64,000 nt of DNA, taken from contig CP042428.1 of the NCBI GenBank assembly GCA_024207135.1, positions 744,001-808,000 of the forward strand, read 5' to 3'. This DNA comes from Arthrobacter sp. C2. Lineage in GTDB: Bacteria; Actinomycetota; Actinomycetes; Actinomycetales; Micrococcaceae. Below are positions 30,344 to 38,578 of this stretch, one piece after another (within the stretch, counting starts at the first letter, position 1; the number at the start of each line of letters is the position of its first letter). Under the pieces are notes generated by a model. The model saw only the letters and a list, made by a program, of their open reading frames with translations. It was not told the origin of the DNA and ran no database searches. The position numbers were made by a program, and so were the translations under genes.

Positions 30344-30951
30344 CGCACGCCCCTGGCGGTGAGCGCATCGCCCAGCTCGTCCGCGTGCTTGAGCGCCACG
30401 ATCAGGAACGGGACGACGAAGGTGCGCGGGTTGTTCCGTGCACCCCGCGCCCGCTGCGCATCCCGCACCTCGGACGCCCGGCGGCCGAGCACCGGGATGG
30501 TGCTGATGGTCACCGTGAGCAGCAACGCGATCCGCTGCGGGTCCAGGCCCAGCCGTGCCAGGGGGCGCAGCCCGGTCTCGATGGCGTCCAGCAGCTCCGT
30601 GACCCGCGTGGTGAGCGCGAGCAGTGCGGCGAGCACGATCGCGGCCCCGACCCGGGCGGCGTTGGCCAGCGCGGGTTCCGGGCCCATGAAGACCAGCTGG
30701 CTGGCGAGCGTGACCACGATGACCCAGCGGATGGCGAACACCTGGCGGCCCAGTTCCCGGATCCCGTGCAGCCCGGGACCGAGTCCGGCCAACGCATAGC
30801 CCAGGATGCCCGCCGCCGCGGCGAGGCCCGCCGAGAACCAGTGCGATGGCAGCAGCGACACTCCGAGCACCACCGACAGGACCAGCAGCAGCTTCGGGCC
30901 GGCTGGCATGCGGTGCAGCCATCCGGTTCCCGGCTTGTAGAGCGTCAGCAT
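30340..30951 (-). CDS. bioN: ECF transporter T-component (BioN)
   Basis: This 203-residue membrane protein has about five helices. The coupling motifs of EcfT proteins, an AQRARGA motif and the terminal ALTARGVR (Ala-Arg-Gly signatures that contact the ATPase), are both present. With BioY and the ATPase it forms the biotin uptake system BioMNY. It overlaps the ATPase gene by 7 bases and the CHY gene by 4 bases. Confidence 0.9.
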   Translation of the reverse strand: MLTLYKPGTGWLHRMPAGPKLLLVLSVVLGVSLLPSHWFSAGLAAAAGILGYALAGLGPGLHGIRELGRQVFAIRWVIVVTLASQLVFMGPEPALANAARVGAAIVLAALLALTTRVTELLDAIETGLRPLARLGLDPQRIALLLTVTISTIPVLGRRASEVRDAQRARGARNNPRTFVVPFLIVALKHADELGDALTARGVR

Positions 30952-31637
30952 GCCAGCACCGCCTCGTACCTGGCGATGATCCCGTCCGGTTCGCCGTGGG
31001 CAACCAGGGAACCGCCGGCGAAAAGCACCGCCTGGTCGCAGCGCGCGGCCAGCGCGAGATCGTGGGTGACCAGCACCAGGCGGTGGCCGGTGTCCTCGAA
31101 GAGGTGGTCGGCGACCCTCCGGGCGTTGCGCGCATCCAGATAGGCGGTCGGCTCGTCCGCGATGACCAGTTCCGGGTTGCGCACGAACGCGCCGCACAGC
31201 GCGAGCATCTGCTTCTGCCCGCCGGAGAGGTCGTGGGAGGCGCGCTCGGCCAGGTCGGTGAGGCCGAACCGCTCCAGCGCCGCGGCCACCCGCTCCTCGA
31301 GCTCTGCCGTGGGGAGCCGGTCCGCGCGCAGCGAGAAGACGACGTCCTCGGCGACGGTGGGCATGATGATCTGGGCGTCCGGGTTGCTGAAGACGATGGC
31401 GATGCGGCGGCGCAGCTCGGCTGCCCGGCGGGCCGGGTCGAGCCCCAGCACGCCCAGTTCGCCCGAGGCCCGGGGGAGCAGGCCGCCGACCAACCGGGCG
31501 AAGGTGGATTTGCCCGAGCCGTTTTCCCCGATGACCGCCACGGTGCGCGCGTCGAGATCCAGGGAGACGTCGTGCAGCACGTCCGTGTCTCCCAGGCGCA
31601 CCCCGACGTTCTTGAGGTGGAGTCCGTTCCGGCTCAT
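30945..31637 (-). CDS. bioM: ECF transporter ATP-binding protein (BioM)
   Basis: All ABC ATPase motifs are present in 230 residues: Walker A GENGSGKST (37-45), Q-loop near FSNPDAQI, signature LSGGQKQM, Walker B LVIADEPT and the switch His in LVTHD. The Q-helix sequence NPDAQI is typical of energy-coupling factor ATPases. It powers biotin uptake through BioN and BioY. Only one ATPase gene is present, as in other BioMNY systems. Its ATG overlaps the thiolase stop by 4 bases. Confidence 0.92.
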   Translation of the reverse strand: MSRNGLHLKNVGVRLGDTDVLHDVSLDLDARTVAVIGENGSGKSTFARLVGGLLPRASGELGVLGLDPARRAAELRRRIAIVFSNPDAQIIMPTVAEDVVFSLRADRLPTAELEERVAAALERFGLTDLAERASHDLSGGQKQMLALCGAFVRNPELVIADEPTAYLDARNARRVADHLFEDTGHRLVLVTHDLALAARCDQAVLFAGGSLVAHGEPDGIIARYEAVLAC

Positions 31638-32758
31638 CGGACGACCTCCAGCACGGCGGCGATCCCCATGCCGCCGCCGATGGACGCCGCGGCAATGCCA
31701 CGGGTCCCGGCCGGTGCCCCGGCGCGCACGAGGCGGCTGAAGAGCCGCACCACGGCGATCGCACCGCTGGCGCCCCACGGGTGGCCGAGCGCCAGGGCGC
31801 CGCCGTCGGCCGACAACCGCGGATCGTCCCCGGCGAGACCGATCCGATCCAGCACCGCCAGGCTCTGGGCGGCGAACGCCTCCACGATTTCCAGTGCCGC
31901 GATGTCCGCCAGGACCACTCCGGCCGATTCCAGGGCCGCCTGGATGGCACCTGCGGCACCGATGGCCGGATATGCCGGATCGCAGCCCACCACGGCGGAG
32001 GCCCGGATGGCGAGACCCGGCCCGGCCCCGGCCGGCGCGAGCACCAGGGCGGCGGCACCGTCCCCGATCCGCGTGGACGTGCCGGCGGTGAGCGTGCCGC
32101 CGGGGAACAGCGCGGGCAGGCGGGGGAGCAGGCGCTCGGCGCCGCCGATCGCGTCGTCGTGCCGCAGCCCGGCCAGCGGCACCAGCTCGGCGTCGAAGCG
32201 GCCGGCGTCCCGTGCCGCCCGGGCGCGGGCGTGGCTGCGTGCGGCATGCGCATCCTGCCGGGCGCGAGAAATCCCGTCGCGCGCGGCGAGGTCCTCGGCG
32301 GCCCGGAGCATCCCCGGGTCGCTGAAGCCCGCCGGGGCGAACGGCGCCCGGTCGTAGGGAACGCCGTCCACCGAGCGCACCGGAGCCGTCGAGGCGCTTT
32401 CCACGCCTCCTGCGACCCGCATCCGCCTGTCCCCGGCGCGGATCGCTGCCGCGGCATCGAGCACGGCGGCCAGCCCGCTGCCGCATTGCCGGTCCACGGT
32501 GGCGCCGGGAACCTCGTGGCCCAGCCCGGCGGCCAGCGCGGCGATGCGGCCGGGGTTCCCGCCCGGTCCCATGCAGTTGCCGAGGACGACATCGGCCACC
32601 GTGACCGGCGCGCCGTGCGCCGCTGCGGCATCTTCCAGGGCCGCCCGGATCACCGGGGCCGCCAGCTCCTCGACGCGCAGGCGCGCCAGGGCACGGCCGC
32701 GGGTGCCGATCGGGGTGCGCCGGGCGGAAATGACCACCGGATCATTCTCAGCATGCAA
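31634..32758 (-). CDS. Thiolase-like protein with altered active site
   Basis: The 374-residue thiolase fold keeps the acyl-accepting Cys92 (DRQCGSGLAAV) and His326 (GHPWGASGA). Two other catalytic positions are changed: the Asn of the NEAFA motif is Val (IVEAFAAQ), and the second Cys of the CxGGG motif is Ser359 (ASIGGGMG). It may therefore not be a normal acetyl-CoA acetyltransferase. The TTG start has GGAGG about 9 bases upstream and overlaps the ligase by 11 bases. A ligase-thiolase pair beside bioY also occurs in Bacillus (yhfUTS). Confidence 0.88.
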   Translation of the reverse strand: MHAENDPVVISARRTPIGTRGRALARLRVEELAAPVIRAALEDAAAAHGAPVTVADVVLGNCMGPGGNPGRIAALAAGLGHEVPGATVDRQCGSGLAAVLDAAAAIRAGDRRMRVAGGVESASTAPVRSVDGVPYDRAPFAPAGFSDPGMLRAAEDLAARDGISRARQDAHAARSHARARAARDAGRFDAELVPLAGLRHDDAIGGAERLLPRLPALFPGGTLTAGTSTRIGDGAAALVLAPAGAGPGLAIRASAVVGCDPAYPAIGAAGAIQAALESAGVVLADIAALEIVEAFAAQSLAVLDRIGLAGDDPRLSADGGALALGHPWGASGAIAVVRLFSRLVRAGAPAGTRGIAAASIGGGMGIAAVLEVVR

Positions 32759-33833
32759 GGGACTGCACCTCCCCGGCGAGGACCAGGCGCAGGGCCTCGG
32801 CGCGTGCGGGCTTGCCCGAGGCGGTCCGCGGGATCCTGCCGGTGAACCAGCGCCGCGGCCGGTGCGCCGCTCCCAGCCGGCCGGCGGCAAGCTGCCGGAC
32901 ATCGACCGGTGCCTCGCCGTCCAGTTCCAGCAACGCCGAGACCAGGGCGCCGACGAGACCGCGCGGCAGCCCGAACACGAGCGCATCGCGAACGCCCGGG
33001 ATCGCGCGCAGCACCGCCTCCACTTCCTCCGGCACGATCGTCGCCGAGGCGCTGAGGATCGCGTCGTCGGCCCGTCCCAACAGGCGCAGTCGGCCGTCGA
33101 GGAGTTCCGCCCGGTCCCCGACCGTGGCCCAGGCCCCGTCCCGGCGCAACGGGCCGGGCGCGCCCGCATACCCGGAGGCGATGAAGGGCGAGCGCACCCA
33201 CAACTCGCCATCGCGGATGTCCAGCTCGACCCCGGGGAAGGCACGCAGCCCGTCGCCCGTGTCGCAGGCCACGAAGGACAGCTCGGCGGCGCCGTAGTAG
33301 GCCGTGACCCGGATGCCCGCGGCTTCGGCACGCTCGCGCAGCGCCGGGTCGAGGTGGGAACCGCCGACCAGCGCCGCACGCAGCCGCGGGGGCGCGCCGG
33401 CGTCGAGCACGGCCCGAAGCGCCTGCGGAGTGCCGTGCAAGGCATCGGCGTCCGGGCCGATGCGCAGCAACGGGCGGGGGCCGCCCGCAAGGGCGTGGGC
33501 GAGCGAAAACAGGGTGAGCGAGGAGGACGGCGGCGCCGGAAGCGCCACGTGCTGACCGCTTCCGGCACCCAGGAATCCGCACACGGCAGCGAACGAGGCC
33601 GCCCAGGATTCCGCGCTGCGCAGCACGATGCGCGGCGCACCGCTGCTGCCGGAGGTGAGCGTCGCCCACGCGGTTTCCCCGGGGAGCTCCGCCTTCGCGG
33701 CCGCGGCGGCCATGGCGGCGCGGTGCGCCGGCGTCCATCTGGGATCCGTGACCAGCGGAACGTTTCCCGCTTCGCGGATCCGCCTCAGTTGCTCGAGCAG
33801 GCCGGGATCCGCGCCGTCGACCGTGGTGATCAC
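32748..33833 (-). CDS. Short AMP-forming acyl-CoA ligase (MenE/YhfT-like)
   Basis: The adenylate-forming motifs are TSGSSGAPR (60-68, the P-loop, with Arg instead of the usual Lys), YYGAAELSF, GDRAEL, GRADDAILS and the C-terminal catalytic Lys341 in PRTASGKPARAE. At 361 residues it lacks much of the normal N-terminal subdomain, resembling short o-succinylbenzoate-CoA ligases. No other menaquinone gene is near. Overlap with bioY (4 bases) and the thiolase gene suggests an acyl-CoA in biotin-precursor metabolism. The substrate is unproven. Confidence 0.88.
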   Translation of the reverse strand: MITTVDGADPGLLEQLRRIREAGNVPLVTDPRWTPAHRAAMAAAAAKAELPGETAWATLTSGSSGAPRIVLRSAESWAASFAAVCGFLGAGSGQHVALPAPPSSSLTLFSLAHALAGGPRPLLRIGPDADALHGTPQALRAVLDAGAPPRLRAALVGGSHLDPALRERAEAAGIRVTAYYGAAELSFVACDTGDGLRAFPGVELDIRDGELWVRSPFIASGYAGAPGPLRRDGAWATVGDRAELLDGRLRLLGRADDAILSASATIVPEEVEAVLRAIPGVRDALVFGLPRGLVGALVSALLELDGEAPVDVRQLAAGRLGAAHRPRRWFTGRIPRTASGKPARAEALRLVLAGEVQSLAC

Positions 33834-34459
33834 TTGGCCGGCTCCAGCACCGGGGGCTTCTTCGTGGCCCACACGCGGTTGAAGGCACGCGGGTAGGCCC
33901 GGACCAACGTCATCACGATAGCCGCCGCGGTCACGGCCTTGATGAGGTCGCCGGGGATGAAGGCCAGGCTCAACACCGCCGTCTCGCCCAGCGGGAGGCG
34001 CGTCACCAGGCTCTGCACGGGGACCCCCACGGCGTAGATCACCAGGATGCCGCCGACCAGCATGCCGAGGAGGGTCCGCCACAGCACCGGCTTGCGTCCC
34101 CCCGCATGCACGATGAGGCCGATGGCAAAGGCGCCAAGGATCCAGCCGGCAAGGTATCCCGCCGAAGGCCCGAAGAACACTCCGATGCCACCGCGGCCGC
34201 CTGCCAGCAGGGGCAGGCCGATCGCGACAAGTGCCATCAGCACCGTCATCGAGAGGGCGCCAAGCCACGGCCCGAGAATGGCTCCGGCGATCATCACGCC
34301 GAGGGTCTGGAGGGTGATGGATACGCCGCCCGCGACAGCAAACCCGCCGGGCATGCCCATCACGGCGACAATCGCCGCAAAGATGGCGACCCGTGCGAGG
34401 CTGGTGGCGTCGAGACGCCGCGGGGCAGGGCGATTTGGAAGGAGGCAGTTCTTGGTCAT
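33830..34459 (-). CDS. bioY: Biotin transporter substrate-binding subunit BioY
   Basis: This 209-residue protein has six membrane helices and the BioY-family features ITLQTLGVMIAGAILGPW, GGRGGIGVFFGPSAGYLAGW and the late AFIPGDLIKAV region. BioY binds biotin in the membrane, alone or with the BioM/BioN energising module encoded downstream. The ATG start is preceded by a weak AAAGA. It heads a six-gene operon and has a palindromic operator between its promoter and start codon. Confidence 0.93.
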   Translation of the reverse strand: MTKNCLLPNRPAPRRLDATSLARVAIFAAIVAVMGMPGGFAVAGGVSITLQTLGVMIAGAILGPWLGALSMTVLMALVAIGLPLLAGGRGGIGVFFGPSAGYLAGWILGAFAIGLIVHAGGRKPVLWRTLLGMLVGGILVIYAVGVPVQSLVTRLPLGETAVLSLAFIPGDLIKAVTAAAIVMTLVRAYPRAFNRVWATKKPPVLEPAK

Positions 34460-34515
34460 GGGAAGGATCTTTCTGGGTTTCAACCCTGGCCGGCGTCCAG
34501 TTGAACACCGCCCAA

Positions 34516-34530
34516 TTGAACGGTGTTCAA
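34516..34530 (-). promoter_or_regulatory. BioQ-type operator upstream of bioY
   Basis: TTGAACGGTGTTCAA is a perfect TTGAAC-N3-GTTCAA palindrome, the form bound by the actinobacterial TetR-type biotin repressor BioQ. A further TTGAAC half-site lies at 34501-34506. It sits just downstream of the predicted transcription start, suited to repression when biotin is plentiful. Confidence 0.75.
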
Positions 34531-34543
34531 AGGGGTGGTGTCC

Positions 34544-34573
34544 ACTATAGTTAAGCCATGGCGAAAGCCACAA
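34544..34573 (-). promoter_or_regulatory. Promoter of the bioY operon
   Basis: On the minus strand, -35 TTGTGG (34568-34573) and -10 TATAGT (34544-34549) are separated by 18 bases. The predicted start is near 34537, directly upstream of the operator. Confidence 0.6.
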
Positions 34574-35090
34574 TGGCCGCGGCAACACTTCGGCCCCACA
34601 GCCCCGCGCGTTCTCGATGAAGACGGGCCGGCCAATCCCCGGGATGGGCCCCATAGCCGGCGATACCCGCAAGCCGGTGCCGGAGTGGCAAGCTTGTGCC
34701 AAAGCCCCCAAACCATGCTCCAACCTCGTGAAACATCGACGAACGAGGCCCTTTCAACCGAGCCGGCGGTGCAACGTGGCAGTCGGCGGGCGGGGGAGTG
34801 CTACTACAAATTGCGGGCCGGGGGAAGAGCATTTGTTGGCGCACGGTGATGCGCCACCCAGAACGAACCCCCACGGTCGTGGCCATGCCCCACGCAGGCC
34901 TCTCCGCCGGCGACCCATGGCCGCTTACGTCCAAGCCGAGCCATGGAAGGCGCGGGCCCGGTGGGTCGGACCGCATGCGCTGTGCCGAACCCGTTGCAGC
35001 GATCCCACCCCACGCGGACCGAACGCCGAATGGAGCCGCATTGGGCATCGCTTCAGCACAGTGGGCCCCGATCTCGTCCATTTGCGATAT
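34574..35090. other. Gene-free interval
   Basis: About 520 bases upstream of the bioY promoter. Open frames exist but are Pro/Arg-rich and without family resemblance; no repeats were seen. Confidence 0.55.
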
Positions 35091-35600
35091 CTAGGACCGG
35101 TCCACTTGGTGTCCGCCCATGCCGGGCGCTCCAGGGGCCGGCTCCCAGACGGCAAGGACCCGGCGCAGCCGCGGGTCGTTGTCCGGACGCATGTCCACCA
35201 GCGCCGCCTGCCGAATCCGGATCCGGCCCCCGGGCCGCAGACGGCTTTCGGCATGGGTGACGTGCGGGCGGTAATTCGGTCCGTTGTGCTGCGCGCCGGG
35301 CAGGTGGACCTGCGGCCCCAAGGCATCCAGCGCGGCGTTGTGGAGACGCTGCATGGCCGGCTCCGGCTCCACCAGCGATACCGGCACCGACGCGTTTCGG
35401 CCGAACTGTGCATCCGGTCCGATGCGAACCCCGAAGCCAAGCAACGCCGGCAGCGCAACATCCAGACGGGCGCGCACGACGTCGGCGGATTCCCGCGTAT
35501 CAAAACGCACCACGGTGATGTGCAGCGGCCAACTGCTCCGGGGAAAGACCAGACCTACCGGCACGGGGACCACAAAGGCCACCAGAACAAATGCACCCAT
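35091..35600 (-). CDS. 2'-5' RNA ligase / 2H phosphoesterase family protein
   Basis: Two HxT motifs define the 2H superfamily: PLHITVVRF with His27/Thr29 and YRPHVTHA near residue 119. Each lies on a beta strand of one lobe of the duplicated fold. Members cut or join 2',5' or cyclic phosphodiester bonds in RNA or nucleotides. The 169-residue length fits. The N-terminus is unusually hydrophobic (MGAFVLVAFVVPVPVGLVF). The ATG is 5 bases after TATCCT (minus strand), so the transcript is likely leaderless. Confidence 0.82.
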   Translation of the reverse strand: MGAFVLVAFVVPVPVGLVFPRSSWPLHITVVRFDTRESADVVRARLDVALPALLGFGVRIGPDAQFGRNASVPVSLVEPEPAMQRLHNAALDALGPQVHLPGAQHNGPNYRPHVTHAESRLRPGGRIRIRQAALVDMRPDNDPRLRRVLAVWEPAPGAPGMGGHQVDRS

Positions 35601-35979
35601 GCTTCAGGATAGGCCTCCGACCACCGTGCGGACCCGGCCAATAGCCCAAGCGCTCTATGGCCGGCGGGGCGAAGCGTTGGCGATGGGCAGGCAGCCCGCG
35701 GCGTGCAACGTGCAGGGCGGTTCGCGGGCGGTCGGATCTTCCCTCCGCACGGTGACCAACGAGCAGGGTCACCATGGCTGCCACGCGCTCGGCACCGGTC
35801 CGGAACAATCGGGTGCCACCGGAGCATTGTTGCTAGGCTCGTGCCTGGTGGACATCCCTTGACGGGGGATCCCGTACTCCGGGTCGCACCAACGGCCCGG
35901 GGGATCTTCCCGACCAGGAAGCCACGTTATGGCGGGACAGATGAAAATCCATGGCCAAGGTCAACGGGAGAGGAAAGAA
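35601..35979. other. Gene-free interval upstream of the lipoprotein gene
   Basis: Holds the upstream regions of the divergent 2H and lipoprotein genes. A TTGACG hexamer at 35859-35864 is present but no -10 box at suitable spacing was found. Confidence 0.5.
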
Positions 35980-37524
35980 ATGGTTAATTGGGCCAAGAAT
36001 GGTCTCCGTGCAGCCAGTTGCGGACTAGCCCTTGTTCTCGTAGTGGCCGGGTGCACGGCAGCGGATCCGAGGGGCGAGGCAGGAGCCTTCGGCTCACAAT
36101 CGGAGAAAACCCGCGACGTCGTGGTGTTGGCCGATCCCGTGCCTGGCTTCGGCCGGATTGGCGGGGACACCGAAGACATGGCCCTGGAATCCAGCCAGGC
36201 GTTCTTCGAGAAAGCACCCGCTGTTGTCGTCCTGGGCAAGGACGGTGCGCAGGACGACGCCGCCAAAATGGCCCGCACGTTAGGTGTCCCGTTGCTCGTG
36301 GCACCCGACGGCGCACCGGAAGATGCTTCGGATCAGCAGGACTTTGGCTCCGAGTTAGGGCGTCTGGGCGCACGCACCCTCATTGCCTACGGAGCCCTGT
36401 CCGATTCGTTGGCGGGCGGCCTGGACGTCGTCGACGGGTCGGCCTCCAACGCCGACCTGCCTGAAGTCGACCACGCCGAAGGCACCACGGAGTCAGGCTT
36501 CGCCGTCGTCGTGCGCGCGGGGGAGAAGGCTGCGAAAGCTGCAGGTCCCGCACTTGCCACGGCCCAAGCAGCAGGGGCGGACCTCCACACCATGGACTCG
36601 GACGACCCGCGGGCTGCGAAGAACCAGGAATTCTTCCAGAACCATGCGGCCTCGGAGCTGTATGCCATCGGCAACGGGTTCGGGAAAACCAAGGATTTCT
36701 CGGCACTGGCGGCAACGGCTGCCGAAGGAAAGCAGCTCCCGGGCGGCGGGCAGATCGTGTTCCCGGACCGGCGCATGGTCGCGCTGTACGGGACACCAGG
36801 AACGGCTTCCCTGGGGTTGCTCGGCGAACAAGACATTGACGGGGCCATCAAGCGCGCCAAGAAGTACGCGGAGGAATACCAGCCCCATAGCAAGGAAAAG
36901 GTCCAACCTGCCTTCGAGATCATCGCGACCGTTGCCTCGGCGTCCGCCGGCAAGGACGGGAAGTACTCCAGCTACGTTCCCGTGGAGCGACTCGAGCCCT
37001 GGGTGAAAGCCGCCCAGGAAGCCGGCGTGTACGTGGTGCTTGACCTGCAGCCGGGCCGCAACGACTTCCTGACCCAGGCCAAGCACTACGAAAAGCTGCT
37101 CACCTACCCCAACGTCGGCATCGCCTACGACCCCGAGTGGAGGCTCAAGCCCGGCCAGCGCCACATGGTCCAGATCGGCTCCGTGGATGCCGCCGAGCTC
37201 AACCGCGCCAATGACTGGCTGGCCGAGCTGACACGCAAGCAAAAACTGCCGCAGAAAATCGTCATCCTGCACCAATTCACGCGGAGCATGATTCGCGACC
37301 GGGCCGCGCTGGACACATCGCACCCCGAACTGGCGATGGTCGTGCACGCCGACGGCAACGGGACACCGGGGATGAAGATGGCCACGTGGAAGAACTTGCG
37401 CCTCGACCTGCCCGACGGGATCTGGATGGGGTGGAAGAACTTCATCGACGAGGACTCGCCGACGTTCACCCCGAAAAAGACCTTCGATATCGACCCGAAG
37501 CCGTGGTTCGTTTCCTACCAGTGA
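35980..37524 (+). CDS. Large secreted lipoprotein of unknown function
   Basis: The 514-residue product has a lipoprotein signal peptide with lipobox VVAGC at about residue 25. The N-terminal half (40-260) alternates Val/Ala-rich strands and helices (APAVVVLGKDGAQDDAAKM, LGARTLIAYGAL), resembling cell-wall-binding repeat 2 units. The C-terminal half (about 300-514) looks like a TIM-barrel: VYVVLDLQPGRNDF, VGIAYDPEWRL and KIVILHQFT, with acidic residues at strand ends. A surface role, perhaps glycan-related, is inferred. GAGAGGAAAG precedes the ATG. Confidence 0.82.
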   Translation: MVNWAKNGLRAASCGLALVLVVAGCTAADPRGEAGAFGSQSEKTRDVVVLADPVPGFGRIGGDTEDMALESSQAFFEKAPAVVVLGKDGAQDDAAKMARTLGVPLLVAPDGAPEDASDQQDFGSELGRLGARTLIAYGALSDSLAGGLDVVDGSASNADLPEVDHAEGTTESGFAVVVRAGEKAAKAAGPALATAQAAGADLHTMDSDDPRAAKNQEFFQNHAASELYAIGNGFGKTKDFSALAATAAEGKQLPGGGQIVFPDRRMVALYGTPGTASLGLLGEQDIDGAIKRAKKYAEEYQPHSKEKVQPAFEIIATVASASAGKDGKYSSYVPVERLEPWVKAAQEAGVYVVLDLQPGRNDFLTQAKHYEKLLTYPNVGIAYDPEWRLKPGQRHMVQIGSVDAAELNRANDWLAELTRKQKLPQKIVILHQFTRSMIRDRAALDTSHPELAMVVHADGNGTPGMKMATWKNLRLDLPDGIWMGWKNFIDEDSPTFTPKKTFDIDPKPWFVSYQ

Positions 37525-37886
37525 ACGTCCCTCTCTTGAAGGTGCGGCTTCCGCCGAAACCTTCAAAAGAGGCATTGACACGGTGAGAGGCCTGCGGAAG
37601 GGCCGCTTGCCTGCACAGGGTTCGGATTTCCCCGGAGGCTTGGAGCCGGCGTTTCCAAAGCGCCGTCGTCCAACACCGATGGCGTCATCGGCCGGGACCA
37701 TGGCGGCTCCGACACAGGCGGCACCGCCCCTGCCTTCCGGAGGCGACCAGGAATGTCGCGTGGCAGGACAATTTCAAAGAACCTGCCGACAACTGTCGCG
37801 ACCCAACCGGCGGCCATTGGGTCTTGTCCACAGCTTTTAGGCCCATTGCTGTCGGGCCGCTGGCGTTGATTGATAGGATCCTGAGC
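37525..37886. other. Gene-free interval with weak terminator
   Basis: CCTCTCTTGAAGGT (37529-37542) pairs with its near-complement at 37559-37572 just after the lipoprotein stop. It is a plausible terminator without U-tract. No gene is evident in the remaining 310 bases. Confidence 0.5.
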
Positions 37887-38405
37887 ATGTCCAGACCGCG
37901 AGCAGTCATGCTTCGATCCCGTTCCGCAGACGACTTTGACGTCTTGTTCCGAATCGCTGACGATCTAGCCACCTGGGAGGAGCGCAGCGCGACATCGCCT
38001 GGGCCGCTGACCAGGGAGGCCTTCAAGAGCCGGCTGGCGCAGGGCGATGCTGATGATTCAAGCCAGAACGTGCGTTTCGTGGTCGACGTGGACGGTGCCG
38101 CCGTCGGCAGTGTTTCGCTATTCGATTTCGACGAGCTCGCCCGCCACGCGGAAGTCGGTATCGCATTGGTTCCCGAAGCTCGTGGACAAGGCATCGGGAG
38201 CGCAGCCATCGCACAAATCGTTGACTTTGCCTTCGTGCGCTGCAACCTGCGTCGAGTCCACCTGCAAGTGATCGAGTCCAACCTTGGGGCGATCCGCGCC
38301 TATGAGAAGGCGGGATTCGTGGTCGAGGGTCGTCAGCGCCAGCACGCCTGGGTTCGCGGAAAGTACGAGGATATCGTCATCATGGGAATACTTCGCTCGG
38401 CATAG
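37887..38405 (+). CDS. GNAT family N-acetyltransferase
   Basis: The acetyl-CoA loop ARGQGIGSAAIAQIVDFAF near residue 95 and the later IESNLGAIRAYEKAGFVVEGRQRQ segment are typical of the RimJ/SpeG-like GNAT branch. It contains the Asn and Tyr positions that hold CoA and act as general acid. At 172 residues it could acetylate a small molecule or a protein N-terminus. The ATG lies 7 bases after TAGGAT (37874-37879), so it may be leaderless. It stands alone. Confidence 0.9.
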   Translation: MSRPRAVMLRSRSADDFDVLFRIADDLATWEERSATSPGPLTREAFKSRLAQGDADDSSQNVRFVVDVDGAAVGSVSLFDFDELARHAEVGIALVPEARGQGIGSAAIAQIVDFAFVRCNLRRVHLQVIESNLGAIRAYEKAGFVVEGRQRQHAWVRGKYEDIVIMGILRSA

Positions 38406-38578
38406 GATTTCACAGCCCGGGAGAAGGCGACCTTCCCCGGGACCGGGCGTCGCCGCGCGGAACTTTACCTGGGCGGACCGGGCCGCGACGGGCGGGACCC
38501 TGTCAAGAAATCCCGGCACCACTGGATCGGGGCGCAGGCAGGGCACGAGCGGCAACGGTACGCCGTGCAGGCACCGCC

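Noticed and set aside
34617-35612. A 331-codon rightward frame upstream of the 2H gene
   Set aside because: Arg/Pro-rich composition, no ribosome-binding site, and its second half overlaps the real 2H gene with its two HxT motifs.
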